A stretch of DNA of 64,000 bases, taken from Gammaproteobacteria bacterium. Its GTDB lineage: Bacteria > Pseudomonadota > Gammaproteobacteria > Thiohalobacterales > Thiohalobacteraceae. How positions within the stretch are numbered: the stretch's first letter is position 1; each line of letters starts with the position of its first letter. The stretch lies in contig JAHJQQ010000041.1 of NCBI GenBank assembly GCA_018819175.1, positions 1 through 64,000 of the forward strand. The letters are read 5' to 3'. The notes beneath the pieces were generated by a model. The model did not search any database. It had not been told where the DNA came from and saw only the letters and a program-made list of their open reading frames with translations. Positions 36,288-45,319 of this stretch are shown here, piece after piece. A program made the translations under genes and the position numbers.

Positions 36288-38663
36288 TTACTCCCTTAAG
36301 GTTGCACCAAACTTAGCGTTCAATGCGGCCTGTACTTGAACCAAAACCGTCTCTACATCCTGCTCGGTTAGTGTGCGCGACGAATCCTGTAGAATCAAGC
36401 CTAAAGCGATACTTTTTAGTCCCGATTCTATAGCCTTACCTTGATAAAGATCGAAGACAGTCAGGTCCTGAAGCAAGCTGCCGGCCGATTGACGCACAGC
36501 GTCACAAATTTCTGCAGAAATAATGGCTTGTGGCAGTATAAACGCCAAATCTCTCCGAATCACGGGGAATTTGGAAATATTTTGAAAATGGGCAATTTCA
36601 CCCTGGGAAAGAGGCCCTGCCGCGAGTTCAAAGAGAAAGGTATCTTCAGGTAGCTCCAATGCGGCTACAAGCTCGGGATGGACCTTGCCTAGCCAACCGA
36701 CATGCACGTCAGCGCGCAGAATTCTGGCGGTTTGGCCGGGATGTAAACTGGCGTGGCGATCCGGACTGAACGTGAATTCACGACTATCGGCGACTGTGGC
36801 AAGCAACGCTTCGACATCTGACTTCATGTCGAAAAAGTCGACATCGACCTGAGGTGTGTCCCATTGCTCCGGTGTCCGGCTTCCACAAACAAGTCCGCCT
36901 AAATAATATTCTTGTAACAATTCATTAGGTTGCTTTATATAGTTAAGACCATACTCGAATAATCTGACGCGCGCTTGCTGGCGGTTAAGATTGTATTGGG
37001 CAGCCTTGAGCAACCCGGGCCAGAGACTGGTGCGCATCACCGACATTTCCGACGAAATGGGATTGGCCAAAGCCACCGAGGCATGACCCGGATCCACCAT
37101 TTGCTGCAATTTAGGCTCGATAAAGCTGTAGGTGATGGCTTCTTGATAACCACGCTGCACCAGAACATCCCGCCAATCCTTCACGCTCGCCTGCGCTTCG
37201 GGCATGGGCATGCCCTGCATTGCGGCTTTGGGACGCAGACTGGGCAAACGGTTGTAACCGTAGATACGACCTATATCCTCGATAAGATCCGCCTCCAACG
37301 ACATATCAAAGCGATAAGAAGGAGGAATCGCATTCCAGCCATCGTCTACCGCTGTCAGCGCAACGCCAAGACGTTTGAGAATATCCTCGACTTCCGTATC
37401 CGGCAGCTCGATACCGAGCAAGCGCTGGATACGTTTGCGGCGCAAATGAATCGGTGCGCAGGCCGGCAAACTATTTTGGTCGGTGTGTTCGCTGATCGGT
37501 CCGGCAACACCGCCAACGATATCTAAAAGTAATGCCGTTGCACGCTCGATCATCTGCTGTTGCTGCTGGAAATCGACACCGCGTTCGAAACGATAGGACG
37601 AATCCGTTTGCAGACCATAGCGACGCGCGCGACCGGCGATACTCTCGGGACTGAAAAAGGCACACTCCAAAAACAGATCCTGAGTCGTTGGGCTTACCCC
37701 GCTCTGTTCGCCACCCATAATGCCGGCAATGGCGAGCACACTGGTCGCATCGGCGATCACCAATGTTTCGCTGTCCAGCACCATTTCTCGACCATCCAGC
37801 AACCGAATACGCTCGCCGGTTTTCGCATAACGTACTTCGATATGCCGATCCAGACGCGCAAGGTCAAACGCATGCATGGGCTGTCCGAACTCGAGCAACA
37901 GATAGTTAGTGACATCCACCACGGGACCTAAGCTGCGCAATCCGCCACGACGCAGTTTCTCCTGCATCCACAATGGCGTTGCAGCCTTTACATTGACGCC
38001 ACGGATTACTCGCCCCAGATAGCGCGGACATGCCTCGGTAGCATGAATGTGAATAGGAAATTGATCCTGCGAACCTGGCTGTAATGCTGCGATAGTCGGC
38101 GCTGTAATAGTGATCCGGTTGAGCACACCCACTTCACGCGCTATGCCTGCCATGCCCAGGCAATCGCCGCGATTAGGCGTGAGGTCAACCTCAATCAACG
38201 CATCATCGAGATCAAGATACGCCCTGATATCCTCTCCGACCGGTGCCGCGGCCGGTAAAGCCATAAGCCCCGCATGATCATCGGCCAGCCCTAATTCACG
38301 CGCTGAACACAGCATGCCACTCGACTCAACACCACGCAGCTTGGCCTTTTTGATCTTGAGGTCACCCGGTAGAACAGCGCCTACCACCGCTGCCGGCACC
38401 TTCATGCCGATACTGACATTAGGTGCACCACAGACAATCTGTAACGGCTCCCCGCCTACGGAGACTTTGCAGACGCGCAGTTTGTCGGCATCGGGATGCG
38501 GCTGCACATCCAGCACCTCGCCGATAACCACACCGGAAAAAGAGCTGGCCGCAGGCTCCACACCATCGACTTCGAGCCCCGCCATGGTCAATTGCGCGAC
38601 TAATTCTTCTGTGGAGATCTTGGGATCAACCCACTCACGCAACCAATTTTCGCTAAATTTCAT
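36288..38663 (-). CDS. pheT: Phenylalanyl-tRNA synthetase beta subunit
   Basis: 791 residues (E. coli 795). The EMAP-II-like tRNA-binding domain lies at about 40-150 (VQPHPDADKLRVCKV), followed by B3/4 editing and B5 domains, and the anticodon-binding FDX-ACB domain at the C-terminus (FPVIRRDLAFILP). It works as an alpha2-beta2 tetramer with PheS. Confidence 0.96.
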   Translation of the reverse strand: MKFSENWLREWVDPKISTEELVAQLTMAGLEVDGVEPAASSFSGVVIGEVLDVQPHPDADKLRVCKVSVGGEPLQIVCGAPNVSIGMKVPAAVVGAVLPGDLKIKKAKLRGVESSGMLCSARELGLADDHAGLMALPAAAPVGEDIRAYLDLDDALIEVDLTPNRGDCLGMAGIAREVGVLNRITITAPTIAALQPGSQDQFPIHIHATEACPRYLGRVIRGVNVKAATPLWMQEKLRRGGLRSLGPVVDVTNYLLLEFGQPMHAFDLARLDRHIEVRYAKTGERIRLLDGREMVLDSETLVIADATSVLAIAGIMGGEQSGVSPTTQDLFLECAFFSPESIAGRARRYGLQTDSSYRFERGVDFQQQQQMIERATALLLDIVGGVAGPISEHTDQNSLPACAPIHLRRKRIQRLLGIELPDTEVEDILKRLGVALTAVDDGWNAIPPSYRFDMSLEADLIEDIGRIYGYNRLPSLRPKAAMQGMPMPEAQASVKDWRDVLVQRGYQEAITYSFIEPKLQQMVDPGHASVALANPISSEMSVMRTSLWPGLLKAAQYNLNRQQARVRLFEYGLNYIKQPNELLQEYYLGGLVCGSRTPEQWDTPQVDVDFFDMKSDVEALLATVADSREFTFSPDRHASLHPGQTARILRADVHVGWLGKVHPELVAALELPEDTFLFELAAGPLSQGEIAHFQNISKFPVIRRDLAFILPQAIISAEICDAVRQSAGSLLQDLTVFDLYQGKAIESGLKSIALGLILQDSSRTLTEQDVETVLVQVQAALNAKFGATLRE

Positions 38664-38704
38664 TATCTATCCTGAATTCTTAAATCACGTCGCAATATGG
38701 CTGA

Positions 38705-39724
38705 TCAACGGAATTGCCGCAGGAAGCGCAGATCGTTTTCAAAAAACAACCGGAGATCGTTGACACCGTAGCGCAGCATGGCCAGACGCTCTACACCCAT
38801 ACCAAAGGCGAAACCGGTATATTTTTCGTTATCGATACCGGCATTCTCAAACACCTTCGGGTGCACCATGCCGCAACCAAGAACCTCCAGCCAGCCGCTC
38901 TGTTTACAGACACGACAACCCTTGCCACTGCAGATCACGCATTCGATATCGACTTCGGCAGAAGGTTCGGTAAAGGGAAAGTAAGAAGGACGGAAACGGA
39001 CGGCCAGGTCGCGCTCGAAAAAATTCCTGAGGAAATCATCCAGCACGCCTTTGAGTTCCGCAAAACTCACATCGGTATTCACATACAAACCTTCCACCTG
39101 ATGGAACATCGGTGTATGCGTCAGATCAGAATCACAACGATAGACCCGGCCCGGTGCCATGATGCGCAACGGTGGCTCGCGATTTTCCATAATGCGGATC
39201 TGTACCGGCGAGGTGTGTGTGCGCAAGACGGTATGCGCATCGAAATAGAACGTGTCATGCATCGCCCGCGCGGGATGATGGGCCGGAATATTCAAGGCCT
39301 CGAAGTTGTGGTAATCATCTTCGATTTCCGGACCCTGGGCTGTTTCGAAACCCAGCTGTGCGAACAGCGCTTCAATACGCATCAGGGTTTTCGTCACCGG
39401 ATGCAGTCCACCGGGCTGCTCACCACGCCCAGGCAGGGTGACATCGATGGTTTGCTCTTCCAGACGGCGTGTCATACCGGCCTGTTCCAGACTTTCGCGA
39501 CGCGCATCCAGCCAAGTCTGTAGCTTCTGCTTGGCTATATTGATGATCTGGCCGGCGGTCTTGCGTGCCTCAGGCTCCATCTGTCCAAGCTGCTTGAGTT
39601 GCTCGGTCAGCAGGCCTTTTTTGCCCAGGTAGTGAACACGGACATCATCCAATTTTTTCAGGTCAGCCGCCGCTGCAATCGCGCGCTCGGCCTCACCCAC
39701 CAGCTGTTCTATTTGTTCTTGCAC
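38705..39724 (-). CDS. pheS: Phenylalanyl-tRNA synthetase alpha subunit
   Basis: 339 residues from a GTG start with GGAAGAAG ten bases upstream. The N-terminal coiled-coil arm (residues 1-85), class II motif 2 and the Phe-site FRPSYFPFTEPSAEVD are all visible; GCGMVHPKVF and GFAFGMGVERLAML form the end of the active site. A leader peptide like E. coli PheM was sought in the 39725-39876 spacer and not found. Confidence 0.95.
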   Translation of the reverse strand: MQEQIEQLVGEAERAIAAAADLKKLDDVRVHYLGKKGLLTEQLKQLGQMEPEARKTAGQIINIAKQKLQTWLDARRESLEQAGMTRRLEEQTIDVTLPGRGEQPGGLHPVTKTLMRIEALFAQLGFETAQGPEIEDDYHNFEALNIPAHHPARAMHDTFYFDAHTVLRTHTSPVQIRIMENREPPLRIMAPGRVYRCDSDLTHTPMFHQVEGLYVNTDVSFAELKGVLDDFLRNFFERDLAVRFRPSYFPFTEPSAEVDIECVICSGKGCRVCKQSGWLEVLGCGMVHPKVFENAGIDNEKYTGFAFGMGVERLAMLRYGVNDLRLFFENDLRFLRQFR

Positions 39725-39800
39725 CGCAGCACTTCTTCCATTGTGGTCTGAACATTTGTCAGACGTGTATCAAGACACTGAGTGTACCTATCTACAAAAG

Positions 39801-39836
39801 AAAAGGGGAAGGCTTTACCAGCCTTCCCCTTTTCGA
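39801..39836 (-). terminator. Terminator between rplT and pheS
   Basis: AAAAGGGGAAGGC pairs perfectly with GCCTTCCCCTTTT around TTTACCA; on the minus strand the stem runs into CTTTTG. It follows rplT and could separate or attenuate expression of pheST. Confidence 0.85.
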
Positions 39837-39876
39837 TTCAGCATCGGCAACCGCACAGCGGCCGCCATTACCTAGA

Positions 39877-40233
39877 TCAGCCCAGGCTGGCCTTGGCCTG
39901 TGTGGCAATGGCACCAAAGGCTGCCTTGTCGAACACGGCCAGATCGGCGAGCACCTTACGGTCGATCTCGATATTCGCCTTCTTCAGACCATTGATCATG
40001 CGACTGTAGGACAAACCGTTTTCGCGGGCCGCGGCATTGATGCGCGCGATCCACAGAGCGCGGAACTGACGTTTACGCTGACGGCGGTCACGATACGCAT
40101 ACTGACCGGCCTTGATGACGGCCTGCTTGGCAATCCGGAAGACTTTGCGTCGGGCACCGTAGTAGCCCTTGGCCTTGTCCATGATCTTTTTGTGTTTGGC
40201 GTGTGCGGTAACGCCACGTTTTACGCGTGCCAT
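39877..40233 (-). CDS. rplT: Ribosomal protein L20
   Basis: 118 residues, beginning MARVKRGVTAHAKHKKIM, with the Arg/Lys-rich N-terminal half that threads into 23S rRNA and the globular C-terminal part. In E. coli L20 represses its own operon at the mRNA. It follows rpmI by 14 bases. Confidence 0.97.
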   Translation of the reverse strand: MARVKRGVTAHAKHKKIMDKAKGYYGARRKVFRIAKQAVIKAGQYAYRDRRQRKRQFRALWIARINAAARENGLSYSRMINGLKKANIEIDRKVLADLAVFDKAAFGAIATQAKASLG

Positions 40234-40247
40234 ATCAGTTCATCTCC

Positions 40248-40445
40248 TCAGCTATACGGCAGCATGCGACGGACACCCGCCACATCAGAAGCATGCACCT
40301 GTGCGGGGCTGCCCAGCTGACGCTTACGCTTGCTGCTTTTCTTGGTGAGGATATGACGCAGATGGGACTGCGCACGTTTGAATCCACCGCTTGCCGAGCG
40401 CTTAAAACGCTTGGCCGCACCGCGATTCGATTTCATCTTCGGCAT
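40248..40445 (-). CDS. rpmI: Ribosomal protein L35
   Basis: 65 residues from ATG 40445, MPKMKSNRGAAKRF, the standard start. The in-frame extension to 40508 lies in the spacer after infC and is not real. Confidence 0.96.
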   Translation of the reverse strand: MPKMKSNRGAAKRFKRSASGGFKRAQSHLRHILTKKSSKRKRQLGSPAQVHASDVAGVRRMLPYS

Positions 40446-40532
40446 GAGACTATGCTCCGTATTCACTATTAATGTTGTCCCGTACAGGGCGCCGCTGTAA
40501 CTCTTCAACGACGACTTTGGCCTGACGGGCCG

Positions 40533-41051
40533 TTACTTCTTCGGGGACATCACCATGACCATCTGGCGACCTTCCATCTTGGGAAACTGTTCCACGACGG
40601 CATGTTCTTCGAGGTCCTGTTTTACCCGTTCCAGAAGTTGCGCACCCAGTTCCTGATGCGCCATTTCGCGCCCGCGGAACCGGAGGGTCACTTTCACTCT
40701 GTCCCCATCTTCCAGGAAACGTATCAGGTTGCGGAGTTTTACCTGATAATCCCCTATGTCGGTGCCGGGACGGAATTTGATTTCCTTCACCTGCACCTGT
40801 TTCTGCTTCTTACGGGCCACGGAATTTTTCTTGTTCGTTTCGAACACGAACTTTCCGTAATCCATAACGCGGCAAACTGGTGGTTCGCTCTGCGGGGCAA
40901 TCTCGACCAAGTCGAGACCCGAGTCACTCGCAAGAGCCAATGCCTGTTCAATCGTTAACACGCCGGCCTGTTCGCCTTCGGCGTCGATGACACGCACCTC
41001 ACGAGCCGTAATGCGCTCGTTAATCCGATATTTCTCTTTTCCTGCGCTGAT
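40533..41051 (-). CDS. infC: Translation initiation factor IF-3, starting at ATC
   Basis: 172 residues if translation starts at ATC 41051, one codon after the thrS stop (TGA AGC ATC). No ATG, GTG or TTG occurs in the right place: the next candidate (GTG 40997) would remove the conserved KYRINERITAREVR region. A strong GGAGGG lies in the last codons of thrS. IF-3 discriminates against non-canonical starts and autoregulates through its own rare start codon (AUU in E. coli), so ATC is biologically expected. Both domains are complete. Confidence 0.88.
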   Translation of the reverse strand: MSAGKEKYRINERITAREVRVIDAEGEQAGVLTIEQALALASDSGLDLVEIAPQSEPPVCRVMDYGKFVFETNKKNSVARKKQKQVQVKEIKFRPGTDIGDYQVKLRNLIRFLEDGDRVKVTLRFRGREMAHQELGAQLLERVKQDLEEHAVVEQFPKMEGRQMVMVMSPKK

Positions 41052-41054
41052 GCT

Positions 41055-42983
41055 TCAGCCCTCCAAAATAGTACGGCCGCGGCTCGCGGTCTCGGCGGAC
41101 AGATGTTCAATGAAGGCTTCCACCGACATGACACCTAGGTCTTTACCGCTCCGCGTGCGCACGGCCACTGAGTTCGATTCAGCCTCGCGGTCACCTACTA
41201 CCAGTAGATAAGGGACGCGCTGAATCGTGTGCTCGCGGATTTTAAAGCCGATTTTCTCATTTCTCAAGTCCGATTTTACCCGGATACCCTGATTTTTCAG
41301 GATTTCCTCAATCTGGCGGACAGATTCAGCCGTCCGGTCGGTGATATTCATCACCATGACCTGAACCGGTGATAACCAGGCCGGCAGGATACCCGCGTAA
41401 TGCTCGATCAAAATGCCGATAAACCGCTCCATCGAGCCCAATACGGCCCGGTGCAGCATCACCGGCACCCGGCGGCTGTTGTCTTCCGCCACATACTCGG
41501 CGCCGAGCCGGCCCGGCAGTACAAAATCCAGCTGCAGGGTACCGCATTGCCAGACCCGGCCGAGGCAGTCTTTCAGCGAGAACTCGATCTTAGGACCGTA
41601 GAAGGCGCCTTCACCCGGCTGCAGATCCCATTTCAGACCTCGGGCGTTCAGTGCCTGCTCCAGGGCATGTTCGGCCTTGGACCAGACCTCGTCCGATCCC
41701 GCCCGCTTGTCCGGCCGGGTCGAGAGCTTGAACAGGATGTCCTCGAAACCGAAGTCCTTGTAGACCTCCAGCACCAGATCAATGAAGTGCTCGGCCTCTT
41801 CCTGCATCTGTTCTTCAGTGCAGAAGATATGGGCATCGTCCTGGGTGAATGCGCGTACACGCATCAGGCCGTGCAGTGCACCCGAAGGCTCATTGCGATG
41901 ACAGGAACCGAACTCTGCCATGCGCATGGGCAGATCGCGATAGCTGTGCAGACCGTGATTGAAAATCTGGATATGGCAGGGGCAGTTCATCGGCTTGACC
42001 GCGTAATCGCGATTTTCCGATTGGGTGGTAAACATGTTCTCGCGGTAGAACTCCCAATGCCCGGATTTCTCCCACAGACTGCGATCCACTACTTGCGGAG
42101 TGCGCACTTCTTCATAGCCATGCTGACCGAGCTTGTCGCGCATGTACTGTTCGATCGACTGCCAGATGTGCCAGCCATTGGCATGCCAGAACACCATGCC
42201 CGGCGCCTCTTCCTGCATATGGAACAGGTGCAACTGTTTGGCGATCTTGCGATGGTCGCGCTTCTCCGCCTCTTCAAGACGGTGCAGATAGTCCTGCAAC
42301 TCGGTCGGATTGCGCCACGCCGTGCCATAGATGCGCTGCAACATGGCGTTGTTGGAATCGCCGCGCCAGTAGGCACCGGCGACCTTCATTAATTTAAAGC
42401 CCTTGCCCAACTTGCCGGTGCTGGGCAGATGCGGACCACGACAGACATCGAACCAGTCACCCTGACGGTAAATAGAGATGTCCTCGCCTTCCGGAATCGC
42501 CTCGATGATTTCAACCTTATAAGCCTCGCCCAGATCGCCAAACACCTTGATGGCTTCGGCACGGCTCAACACCTCGCGCTGCAGCGGGATATCGCGCTTG
42601 ACGATTTCGTGCATGCGCGCTTCGATCTTCACCAGATCATCCGGCGTAAAAGGTTCATCGCGGGCAAAGTCGTAAAAGAAGCCATTCTCGATGGCCGGAC
42701 CAATAGTCACCTGCGTGCCGGGATACAACTCCTGCACTGCCTGCGCCATGACATGCGCGGCGTCGTGACGCAGCAATTCGAGGGCATCCTCATCCTTGCT
42801 GGTGACGATCGCCAGATTGGAGTCCTGATCAATAACAAAACTGGTATCCACAAGACGGCCGTCGACCTTGCCGGCGAGCGCGGCTTTGGCCAGACCCGGG
42901 CCGATGGAAGCGGCGATATGCTGGACACTGACGGGCTGCTCGAAACTGCGCTGACTGCCGTCGGGAAGGGTAATCGTGGGCAT
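41055..42983 (-). CDS. thrS: Threonyl-tRNA synthetase
   Basis: 642 residues, the same length as E. coli. The N-terminal TGS-like domain (residues 1-65), the editing domain with HDAAHVMAQAV, the catalytic core with MNCPCHIQIF (zinc Cys), and the anticodon-binding domain beginning near 540 are all present. It is the first gene of the thrS-infC-rpmI-rplT block. Confidence 0.97.
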   Translation of the reverse strand: MPTITLPDGSQRSFEQPVSVQHIAASIGPGLAKAALAGKVDGRLVDTSFVIDQDSNLAIVTSKDEDALELLRHDAAHVMAQAVQELYPGTQVTIGPAIENGFFYDFARDEPFTPDDLVKIEARMHEIVKRDIPLQREVLSRAEAIKVFGDLGEAYKVEIIEAIPEGEDISIYRQGDWFDVCRGPHLPSTGKLGKGFKLMKVAGAYWRGDSNNAMLQRIYGTAWRNPTELQDYLHRLEEAEKRDHRKIAKQLHLFHMQEEAPGMVFWHANGWHIWQSIEQYMRDKLGQHGYEEVRTPQVVDRSLWEKSGHWEFYRENMFTTQSENRDYAVKPMNCPCHIQIFNHGLHSYRDLPMRMAEFGSCHRNEPSGALHGLMRVRAFTQDDAHIFCTEEQMQEEAEHFIDLVLEVYKDFGFEDILFKLSTRPDKRAGSDEVWSKAEHALEQALNARGLKWDLQPGEGAFYGPKIEFSLKDCLGRVWQCGTLQLDFVLPGRLGAEYVAEDNSRRVPVMLHRAVLGSMERFIGILIEHYAGILPAWLSPVQVMVMNITDRTAESVRQIEEILKNQGIRVKSDLRNEKIGFKIREHTIQRVPYLLVVGDREAESNSVAVRTRSGKDLGVMSVEAFIEHLSAETASRGRTILEG

Positions 42984-43041
42984 ATTCTCTCCAGTGGTGG
43001 CCTATACGAGGGGCCACATGTCTAATAATCGGGAAATAATT

Positions 43042-43066
43042 GGGGACAGATTTCAAATCTGTCCCC
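43042..43066. repeat. GGGGACAGATTT palindrome
   Basis: Twelve bases GGGGACAGATTT and their exact inverse around one C, followed by two further degenerate GTCCCCAGTGCG copies up to 43100. Elements with this core are widespread between genes in environmental bacteria. Confidence 0.75.
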
Positions 43067-43112
43067 AGTGCGTATGTCCCCAGTGCGGGACATCTGTCCG
43101 TCCTGCGATAGT

Positions 43113-43184
43113 TGGTAGGCGCGATCGGACTCGAACCAAAGACCACCAGCCTGTCAATGTGGTTTCGGCGTGTCACTATCGCCC
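43113..43184 (-). pseudogene. Decayed tRNA-Val (GAC)-like sequence
   Basis: On the minus strand the 3' half is tRNA-like: TTGACAG anticodon loop (GAC), GGTTCGAGTCC T-loop, and CGCGCCTACCA acceptor end with CCA. The 5' half starts GGGCGAT, which pairs with only five of seven acceptor bases. No normal D-arm is present and the anticodon stem has mismatches. It is therefore a remnant, not a functional tRNA. A tRNA gene would be a natural integration point for the neighbouring hipBA module. Confidence 0.5.
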
Positions 43185-43354
43185 TGATTTAACTGCACTT
43201 TCTCGCACTTCGAGGGCGCTGGAATTCAACCCTGTTGGCCTAATACAATCAATCACTTACAAAGCCGTTTTGCGAACGCGGATACTACAGGCTCCCCGCC
43301 TGATTAGTCAAACTCATCGGGGCATCCTCCAGCACCAGTGCACAGACATACGAT

Positions 43355-44608
43355 CTACACAGACGTGAAGAGTCGCGTAATCTTATTGACCCGCGCATCA
43401 ATAACGTTGCCTATCGATGCAAGCATCTCACTGAACCGTCCTTCAGGATCCAACACACGGGCAACCGTGCCGCACCGCTCGTTGATGTCACGAGCCTGTT
43501 CGACGAGAACCTTGCGCATGATGGATTCCTTGATACCCAGATCATCCGCACACTGCGCCCATTTGCGAGCGGTGATCCAATCTGGCCTATCTTCTCCTCC
43601 CAGTCGCATCGCCATACGATCCGATAAATTCGGATAGACAACGGTACACATTAAGTCATAGAACGGCGCAAGCCTTGGACCCTCGGGTAGCAACAGGAAA
43701 GAAATATTCTTGGCATGCGCATCCGCATTACCAATGAGATAGTTGAATACTATCCAATCAAGTAATGCTTTTATGTCAACTACCGGTTGGATACTGTATT
43801 CGCGAATTAATGAAACGCAGTGCGCCAGTCCAGGGCCACCCTCTTTTTCGTACTTTGCATCCGGTGACACTCCCAGAGCCTGACAAAAATCTTCCTGGTG
43901 TATACGATGTATATGCCCACCAGCATCTCGTGCACGATCATAGCGCTCGATGAGATAAACAGGGATGCCGGATGAGCCATGTATGATATTAGCGGGTACC
44001 GACAATCCCAGTTCTTTTGCCAGTCGCATGCAATAGGCTTCATTGATAACGGTATCTTTGAAACCAGGTATATTTGGCTTCAAGATATGCGAGCTCGGCA
44101 GAGTGCCTAATGGCAGATAAATTTGATCATCCTTCACATAGACCGGTAATTTATGCTGCGCACCCGCCAGGGAGAGTCGCATGCCTTCTTCACCGGCAAG
44201 CAAAGGTCGAGTCGGAAGATTTTCAATGATCGTGCGCAGCTCCTCGTTAGCCAATAACCGGTAATCACCCGCGTCAGTGATCGTCGCATCCGCCGGAATA
44301 ATACTAACCGCCCCTGCGCACTCACCACCGATCGCTTCCAGCATCGCAAAATCATTGTTCTCTGAAATGCCAAGGCGAAGCGCGACGGCTCGTCGAATCG
44401 CAGCCTCCGGCAACAGGTTCGCAAAAAAGGGGCGCGCCTTCTGATCAGCAAAAGGCATTGACTGCAACGGTAACGAAAGGGACAACGGGATGGCTTGCTC
44501 GGTGCCCAACCAGTCCGGGGCATATTGGAAATGAAAATGGCGCTGCGCATCCAGTGAGAGCGTGCCGACCCGCATCCCATAAAGATAAACCGCCAATGCC
44601 TCGCTCAC
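43355..44608 (-). CDS. hipA: HipA-family serine/threonine kinase toxin
   Basis: 417 residues from GTG, overlapping the hipB stop (GTGA). N-subdomain 1 starts LAVYLYGMRVGTL; the P-loop-like region LSLAGAQHKLPV, the catalytic loop NYLIGNADAHAKN with its Asp and Asn, and the DFG-like APFYDLM are all intact. E. coli HipA phosphorylates glutamyl-tRNA synthetase and causes persistence; other members target other synthetases. Target here is unknown. Confidence 0.92.
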   Translation of the reverse strand: MSEALAVYLYGMRVGTLSLDAQRHFHFQYAPDWLGTEQAIPLSLSLPLQSMPFADQKARPFFANLLPEAAIRRAVALRLGISENNDFAMLEAIGGECAGAVSIIPADATITDAGDYRLLANEELRTIIENLPTRPLLAGEEGMRLSLAGAQHKLPVYVKDDQIYLPLGTLPSSHILKPNIPGFKDTVINEAYCMRLAKELGLSVPANIIHGSSGIPVYLIERYDRARDAGGHIHRIHQEDFCQALGVSPDAKYEKEGGPGLAHCVSLIREYSIQPVVDIKALLDWIVFNYLIGNADAHAKNISFLLLPEGPRLAPFYDLMCTVVYPNLSDRMAMRLGGEDRPDWITARKWAQCADDLGIKESIMRKVLVEQARDINERCGTVARVLDPEGRFSEMLASIGNVIDARVNKITRLFTSV

Positions 44609-44871
44609 AGGCTATTCCCAGCACCCGGCCAGCCGCGTGGTTTCAGCGCGAGTTCCATACCAAGACATTGCATTACCTGAAGGGCTTTGCCCAGGGCAAT
44701 GGTGGGTTTTCCGTTTTCCAAATCGGAGATGAACCGCGTCCCCACACCACAGAGTCCAGCGAGATCCGCCTGTGTCATCCCCTGCGCTCGCCGATAAGCC
44801 CGCACCGCAAGGCCGAGCCCCTGAGGCGTCAATATATTACCGTACGGTAATTTCTTATCCATGCTGGGCAT
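44605..44871 (-). CDS. hipB: HipB-family helix-turn-helix antitoxin/repressor
   Basis: 88 residues. An Xre-type HTH is seen in GMTQADLAGLCGVGTRFISDLENGK. ATG 44871 and ATG 44862 are both possible; neither has a good ribosome site, so the message may be leaderless or the start at 44862. Three operator-like palindromes surround its promoter, one inside its own first codons. Confidence 0.9.
   Translation of the reverse strand: MPSMDKKLPYGNILTPQGLGLAVRAYRRAQGMTQADLAGLCGVGTRFISDLENGKPTIALGKALQVMQCLGMELALKPRGWPGAGNSL
44835..44852. promoter_or_regulatory. hipBA operator 1, inside the hipB coding start
   Basis: TATTACCGTACGGTAATT; the central 16 bases are a perfect palindrome with its centre at 44843.5. 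It lies across codons for LPYGNI of hipB. Confidence 0.7.
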
Positions 44872-44884
44872 TCACTGGTCATTA

Positions 44885-44902
44885 TATTCCCGATCGGGAA
44901 TA
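44885..44902. promoter_or_regulatory. hipBA operator 2
   Basis: TATTCCCGATCGGGAATA, a perfect 18-base palindrome centred at 44893.5, exactly 50 bases from operator 1 and 14 bases upstream of hipB. It resembles the TATCC-N8-GGATA sites of E. coli HipB. Confidence 0.85.
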
Positions 44903-44934
44903 CTAGCCGACAAAGGCACAATGAGCAAGGAAAT

Positions 44935-44952
44935 TATTCCCGGACGGGAAGA
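44935..44952. promoter_or_regulatory. hipBA operator 3
   Basis: TATTCCCGGACGGGAAGA, seven of nine half-site positions symmetrical, centred at 44943.5, again exactly 50 bases from operator 2. Confidence 0.75.
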
Positions 44953-45319
44953 ATTGCTTTGTACTGGTGTGGGCTGCCATTCATTTTTAAGGAGAGTAAT
45001 TCGCTAAATCTCCGCAGAGGCTGAGGGGATGAAGCACCTATATGTGCAGGCCTCGATAGATAGTGCGTTTTAGCCTGTTTTAACGAACGTTGTTCAACAG
45101 CTCATCCATGTGATGCCCTTGCACACACGAAGGTACTTGGATCTTATATCCAGTCACAATGAGTTCAACCGTTGCGAGAAAACACCTGGCGCGGAAATCA
45201 AGATCTATATTCGATACCCAGCGCCAAACCGAAGTCTACTTCTGATTTCGCCATGCTCATCTAATCGGTATACAAAAAAATATGTAGAGTGACGCATTGA
45301 TTATTTCTTTATAAGCCTG
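44953..45319. other. Intergenic region, nothing identified
   Basis: 367 bases between hipB and the end of the RTX gene. A 60-residue open frame at 45110 has no recognisable features or ribosome site. No repeat of the kinds seen elsewhere is present. Confidence 0.4.

Larger units (their letters stand above)
42984..43354. other. Intergenic junction before thrS, no gene
   Basis: 371 bases between thrS and hipA. It contains a GGGGACAGATTT palindrome and a decayed tRNA-like sequence (separate entries). The rest (43185-43354) shows nothing recognisable. It marks the boundary between the conserved translation operon and the hipBA/RTX accessory region. Confidence 0.5.

Noticed and set aside
39725..39876. 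Possible pheM-type leader peptide and attenuator before pheST
   Set aside because: No short Phe-rich frame is found; only a normal terminator after rplT is supported.
45110..45292. 60-codon frame between hipB and the RTX gene
   Set aside because: No ribosome site, family likeness or conserved context.
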